Source: Tamarix chinensis
Lineage: Eukaryota > Streptophyta > Magnoliopsida > Caryophyllales > Tamaricaceae
Assembly: GCA_030549775.1 (NCBI GenBank)
Contig: CM060175.1
Location: 36,578,318-36,642,317 of the forward strand
Direction: 5' to 3'
DNA: 64,000 bases
Below are positions 61,401 through 64,000 of this stretch, one piece after another (position 1 is the stretch's first letter; every line of letters starts with the position of its first letter). A program made the position numbers and the translations under genes. The notes under the pieces are model-generated. The model saw nothing but the letters and a program-made list of their open reading frames with translations. It was not told where the DNA came from and did not search any database.

Positions 61401-62926
61401 GCTTTTCAGGTTGTAGTATTCGACTACCTTTTTAACTTTCACCTACCTTTTTAGCTAGTTAATTCAAACATATTCTACATAGTTTTATGCTTTTTTTTCT
61501 CCTTAGAGTTCTTTGGCTAAATGATTAATTATAAATATTTGTCATTGTTGGTGAATATTGGAGTTGTGCGATCATGTTCCTATATTATCAATAGATCATG
61601 CATTGTTTTTTTGTCCTTTCTTTGGTTTTGTTTGGGATTACTAGGTCTTTCAAAACCTATCATGATTTATGTGCAAAGGTTTCTTGATTGTGATTTCTTC
61701 TGTCATTTTCCTAAATATAATTTACTATGGAAAAGAAACAAGGAAAAATTAGGTATTCATTTGGTAGATGAATCAAAATTCTTCTTCAATCAACGTTCCT
61801 AGTTATTTCTTCTTCTTCTTCTTTTTTTTTTTTTTTCTGAAATTTATAGTTCAATTTAAACAAGGGCAAATGAGGTAGTCTTTTAGTGAGGGAATGGAAA
61901 TTCTCCCTCAATCAACTGTTTATGTTACACCAAGAGAACAATAAGTATATGTTACTATGAGTTTTATCTTCATGTTGTTAATAATGAGTAGGGGTGTTCA
62001 ATGGGTTGGGTTAGTATTTTGTAAAAGTTTACATGGGTTAATCTACGGTGGGCTACAAAATGAGATGGGTTAATATGGGCTAAGCGCCTAAGCCACCAGT
62101 TGCTATTGATTGTCGTAGGTTAGTGAATAATATCTCTACTATGCCGAAATCACCACCACTTCAACCACATTTTAACCGGGCCTCGGACAGACTGTTTTTA
62201 TTTATGCCTTTCCAATCCAACCGACTCTGCTGGACTCTATCCTACCCTAAAGCGAATCCGCTTGGCCCCACCCCGGCTTTGTTCAACCCTGGCCTAATCT
62301 GACCCAACTTTAGCCAACCTTAACCTGACTCTACCCAAGCTTGCCCCACTAAGACCCAATAATGTCTATACCCATTTAATCCTATTGCCACATCTAGAGG
62401 TGGTGATAAGTCTGTTTATTTATTAACCCATAGTTAACTTGTCTAATCCATGGGTTACGATAAGTTGGATTAAAAATTATTAATCATTTACTCCAACCTG
62501 CCATAGGTTAGACCATAGATCATATGAGTTAAGATATTATGGGTTGGAGTTAACCATGACAATCCATTTGAACACCCTTAATGATGAGACTTAAAATTCT
62601 TGACTATATGCTTGTTTCTTTTAATTTGGTTGATCACGAATCCTATTTGCAATTTCCATCTTAAGATAATTTTATATGGAAGCATAACCTTTTGTCTTTA
62701 TGTAGGTTGTTGTTGTGGACCTCGAGCATAATCGTATAACCACATCAGAGGAGATACCTTCTGTACCAGAGCCAGAATTAAGTTTTTTGCGTGATGAGAT
62801 AATGAAATTATTGTGTCCAAATGTCGCAGGCATTGACCAAATATACTCTGGACTTAGAAAAAATACAGAGCAATACCCCGGAGTTGGTGTCAAACCATGG
62901 GGAGAGGAACATGACCTTCAACTCAG
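46252..62926 (+). CDS. SCD1: SCD1-type DENN domain protein, 5' part (exons 1-8; gene continues beyond window)
   Basis: Exons: 46252-46428, 48412-48505, 49717-49918, 52004-52145, 52329-52429, 59604-59667, 59957-60070, 62706-62926. All introns are GT-AG and phases join without a stop, giving 371 codons plus two bases. The product begins MARIFEYFIVCGIGPEIRTL, as plant SCD1 proteins do. It continues with PRSYPIVLTEGDGSKIYVSC (uDENN), SNVPLPTPGKDRVLFAIENC and LIYPFRWQHVYIPLLFFSG (cDENN), DAPTPYMMGLHSGVDT, then a stretch ending PWGEEHDLQL at the dDENN start. SCD1 in Arabidopsis is a DENN-WD40 protein acting at the plasma membrane and cell plate in clathrin-linked trafficking and exocytosis with SCD2, RabE GTPases and the exocyst; loss gives defective guard-cell cytokinesis. 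The WD40 repeats are outside the window. No disabling change is seen. The symbol rests on recalled family similarity. Confidence 0.9.
46429..48411 (+). other. SCD1 intron 1 with a diverged direct repeat
   Basis: Two similar stretches of about 110 bases lie at about 47465-47590 and 47885-48015, sharing AAGCAAGCC, AAGCCC, TTG.CCTCC/CACC, GATAAGGAAGAG and ACACACTTC/ACAGACTTC. They may be the ends of a small element or a local duplication. Nothing else is recognised. Confidence 0.4.
48412..48505 (+). CDS. SCD1: SCD1 exon 2
   Basis: 94 bases between CCAATGCAG| and |GTATGC, starting CVLPAGIEFYASG and leaving one base for the next codon. Confidence 0.9.
48506..49716 (+). other. SCD1 intron 2, nothing recognised
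   Basis: T-rich plant intron of about 1.2 kb. No repeat termini or coding remnant are seen. Confidence 0.6.
49717..49918 (+). CDS. SCD1: SCD1 exon 3
   Basis: 202 bases after TTGCTGCAG|. The split codon gives E, then GDGSKIYVSCIAFRD. The donor is TTG|GTGAGT. A decoy acceptor at about 49576 would give an unrelated short frame. Confidence 0.9.
49919..52003 (+). other. SCD1 intron 3, possible LTR remnant
   Basis: A stretch at about 51530-51830 looks like a minus-oriented LTR fragment, with CTATTTATAG at 51737-51746 (TATA-like on the minus strand). No termini were found. The rest is unremarkable AT-rich intron. Confidence 0.3.
52004..52145 (+). CDS. SCD1: SCD1 exon 4
   Basis: 142 bases after GTGTTTCAG|, encoding KPLWDVIASIVSN and LFVEAPPKDGLPHAD. 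The donor is GAT|GTATGA. Exon 5 follows after a 183-bp intron. Confidence 0.9.
52329..52429 (+). CDS. SCD1: SCD1 exon 5
   Basis: 101 bases after TGTGCTAG|, encoding ISFEPLVQCLDVDNLIKLF and LLERRVLLRSN. The donor AA|GTATGT leaves phase 2. The following intron is about 7.2 kb. Confidence 0.9.
54982..55449 (-). repeat. 3' LTR of the CAACT-flanked element
   Basis: Pairs with 56984-57458. Differences are scattered single bases and small gaps, so the insertion is not recent but is younger than the surrounding element. Confidence 0.85.
55947..56081 (-). pseudogene. protein kinase fragment inside the LTR element
   Basis: The frame reads LENRLDASKKEKGPLKI, resembling the catalytic-loop region around LENLLLD...LKI of Ser/Thr kinases. 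It runs directly into DVWSVGVLLYILLGGVHPF, the conserved subdomain IX helix (D.WS.GV.LY.LL.G..PF). The activation loop and APE motif between them, about 50 residues, are missing, so this is a deletion product. It has no HRD, DFG or Lys/Glu pair and ends at a stop. Its lineage, CAMK/SnRK-like by the YILL.G..PF form, is tentative. It is likely a host gene piece captured by the element. Confidence 0.6.
56143..56472 (-). pseudogene. unidentified 109-codon frame in the LTR element
   Basis: Starts MSSPNSKRSLLGSASRL and includes VPKWLLGQKYPHMRTFDS and SKHPFDPGPSQSQVELL. It is not a recognised gag or pol segment. It lies upstream of the kinase fragment on the same strand and may belong to the same captured sequence. 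Function unknown. Confidence 0.35.
56984..57458 (-). repeat. 5' LTR of the CAACT-flanked element
   Basis: Partner of 54982-55449. The primer binding site lies one base beyond its inner edge at 56982-56971. Confidence 0.85.
57844..58110 (+). other. open stretch of unknown origin in the older element
   Basis: An 87-codon plus-strand frame (MIQAQIQNPVGIFLIRGSIF to PIAATVLGFKM) with a hydrophobic C-terminal part. A minus-strand frame of about 57 codons (ILKPKTVAAMGMTAANGSV) overlaps it. Neither resembles retrotransposon proteins known to me. It sits just beyond the gag start of the older element. It may be a captured host fragment or chance. Confidence 0.25.
59604..59667 (+). CDS. SCD1: SCD1 exon 6
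   Basis: 64 bases after TTGCCACAG|, completing K and reading YSLLTLVSEAICHLIYPFRW. The donor is CAG|GTACTG. Confidence 0.9.
59957..60070 (+). CDS. SCD1: SCD1 exon 7
   Basis: 114 bases after TTTTGCTGAAG|, 38 codons, reading HVYIPLLFFSGVDYIDAP to LTMDG. The donor is GGT|GTAAGT. Confidence 0.9.
60071..62705 (+). other. SCD1 intron 7 with a 592-bp hAT-like element
   Basis: 2.6-kb intron. Apart from the insert at 61989-62580 and a T-rich run near 61820-61840 no feature is recognised. Confidence 0.6.
61989..62580. mobile_element. non-autonomous hAT-like DNA transposon
   Basis: Terminal inverted repeats: left TAGGGGTGTTCAATGGGTTG, right (reverse complement) TAAGGGTGTTCAAATGGATT. Flanking 8-bp duplications ATAATGAG (61981-61988) and ATGATGAG (62581-62588) differ at one base. 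The 8-bp duplication and TARGGGTGTTCAA-type ends are typical of plant hAT non-autonomous families. The interior contains many GGGTTGG/CCAACC words and no transposase. Confidence 0.75.
62706..62926 (+). CDS. SCD1: SCD1 exon 8
   Basis: 221 bases after TTTATGTAG|, reading VVVVDLEHNRITTSEEIP to PWGEEHDLQL. The donor CAG|GTGGCG is less canonical than the others but keeps the family's break point. Next exons lie beyond 64000. Confidence 0.85.
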
Positions 62927-63535
62927 GTGGCGTTTTCATTTCGTATTGGTTGTTTTCATGGAAGCTTGCTTTAAACAATACTTTTGAGTGATTTCTATTG
63001 TACATGGTAATTGTAATGTTCATTGGTTCTCTAATGTTGGATGGTTCTATTTTGAATTTGAAGATATTGTACCATATACTTTGAAAATTACACCATATAT
63101 CTAGAGGCATTTTCTTTCCATTGTTATGCGCTCCTTAGCCTACCATCCTAGTTTCCTTTAAATTTGATTATGTGCCATTGAACTTTAACCTAAAATAACC
63201 AAAATATCCCTTATATTGTACTCCGTCTATCCCACTTATTTGCATGTTATTCCTTGTTAAAGTGCTTCAATATGTTTGTAAGGTTTCTATTTATACACTA
63301 TTCAATTTTTTCAGGTTTTTTATATACTATCATTTTATATACACCATTCAATTTTTATACATTTTTAATGAAAAAAGTTCATTAATAATAATGTTCATAA
63401 GGAATTAGCTAATAATGTGTTACTGTTGTTAATGCTAATTTGACCATTTTCTTAATTTTGATGATTCTTAAAATGTTGAAGTGGGATGGAGGAATTATTT
63501 TTATTTTTACTTGGTATGAATTTCTTATTGACCTT

Positions 63536-64000
63536 TTATTATTATTATTATTATTGTTTTATTTTTCGATGAGTAGGAATTTTATTACTTACGAAAATGA
63601 GCAGTACAACCAATCATAAACATCAAACCATATAGTCGGCCATACTAACTCACTTATAAAATTTAGCCTTAAAATGTGGGTGTAGCAATCTTCTTACTGT
63701 AATCATGACAATGGCCCAAACATGACTAGCAAAAGCTCTATTTCGATTCTCAAGTATTCGCATATTTTTCTCATACCAAACATTTGCATTAAAGGACACA
63801 AAAAGAGCTCCTAGGACCTTCTTCACTTTGTCTAAACTTGGTCATCGAAGTCTGGATCTCTTGCTGCCAACCTTGAAAGCTATCCCGCCTTCCAAGCATT
63901 TGTCTAATTTTCCTCTAGATTTTAACCGTGTAAGGGAAGAGGATGAATAAGTGTTCTCCTGTTTCAGTTTGTGGCCGATAAAACACACACCGATTATTCA
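63536..64000 (-). pseudogene. LINE 3' end (zf-RVT region), antisense in SCD1 intron 8
   Basis: On the minus strand, frames give GEHLFILFPYTVKI and RKIRQMLGRRDSFQGWQQEI, then in another frame NANVWYEKNMRILENRNRAF. This is the reverse-transcriptase zinc-binding C-terminal pattern of plant L1-type LINEs (HLF..CP....W, then W.ERN.R.F). Frameshifts and stops show decay. The 3' end is marked by an (AAT)n-like tail at 63556-63536. The 5' part lies outside the window. Confidence 0.65.

Overview
The window is nuclear DNA from a flowering plant. It holds a host gene with GT-AG introns and conserved plant protein sequence, AT-rich intergenic DNA, Cassandra-type LTRs with a 5S rRNA domain, a Helitron that carried an RPA-like protein, and Ty3-type LTR retrotransposons with initiator-tRNA-Met-like primer sites. 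The species cannot be named from the sequence alone. One real host gene is present. Nearly everything from 10 to 45.8 kb is layered transposon debris.

Layout. 1-10.6 kb: a Cassandra LTR truncated by the window edge, then AT-rich intergenic DNA with one possible CACTA terminus. 10.6-11.2 kb: plus-strand remnant of an RPA1-like Helitron protein. 11.2-24.2 kb: LTR fragments and a minus-strand, internally deleted Ty3-type element with primer site, 64-bp leader repeats and gag remnant. A 5,193-bp solo LTR with perfect ATTGT target duplication sits inside it, and that LTR contains a 45-bp micro-LTR with its own perfect TTAAG duplication. 25-29 kb: a related LTR carrying a 659-bp solo LTR. 29.0-42.4 kb: a three-level nest of long LTRs in alternating orientation; the innermost is a 6,020-bp solo LTR. 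42.6-45.8 kb: rest of a Helitron relic (RPA C-terminal part, Pif1-like helicase) interrupted by a solo Cassandra LTR.

46.25-62.9 kb and beyond: the 5' part of an SCD1-type gene (DENN domain protein, stomatal cytokinesis defective 1). Eight exons with consistent phases encode 371 codons of the uDENN, cDENN and start of the dDENN region; the WD40 part lies outside the window. Intron 5 is about 7.2 kb and contains an old minus-strand Ty3-type element into which a 2,477-bp LTR element inserted (identical CAACT duplications); the inner element carries a protein-kinase fragment. Intron 7 has a 592-bp hAT-like non-autonomous element and intron 8 an antisense LINE 3' end.

The least usual material is (1) the long-LTR family, whose copies share a gene-like order: TATA box, GC-rich leader, trinucleotide-repeat tract, splice-acceptor-like site, a 61-62 nt conserved segment, splice-donor-like site, telo-box-rich tract and tandem repeats; (2) the 45-bp micro-LTR; (3) the kinase-bearing LTR element in the SCD1 intron; (4) the leader with repeated primer-site-like sequences. 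Splicing, expression and family assignment are inferences that need alignments and RNA data.
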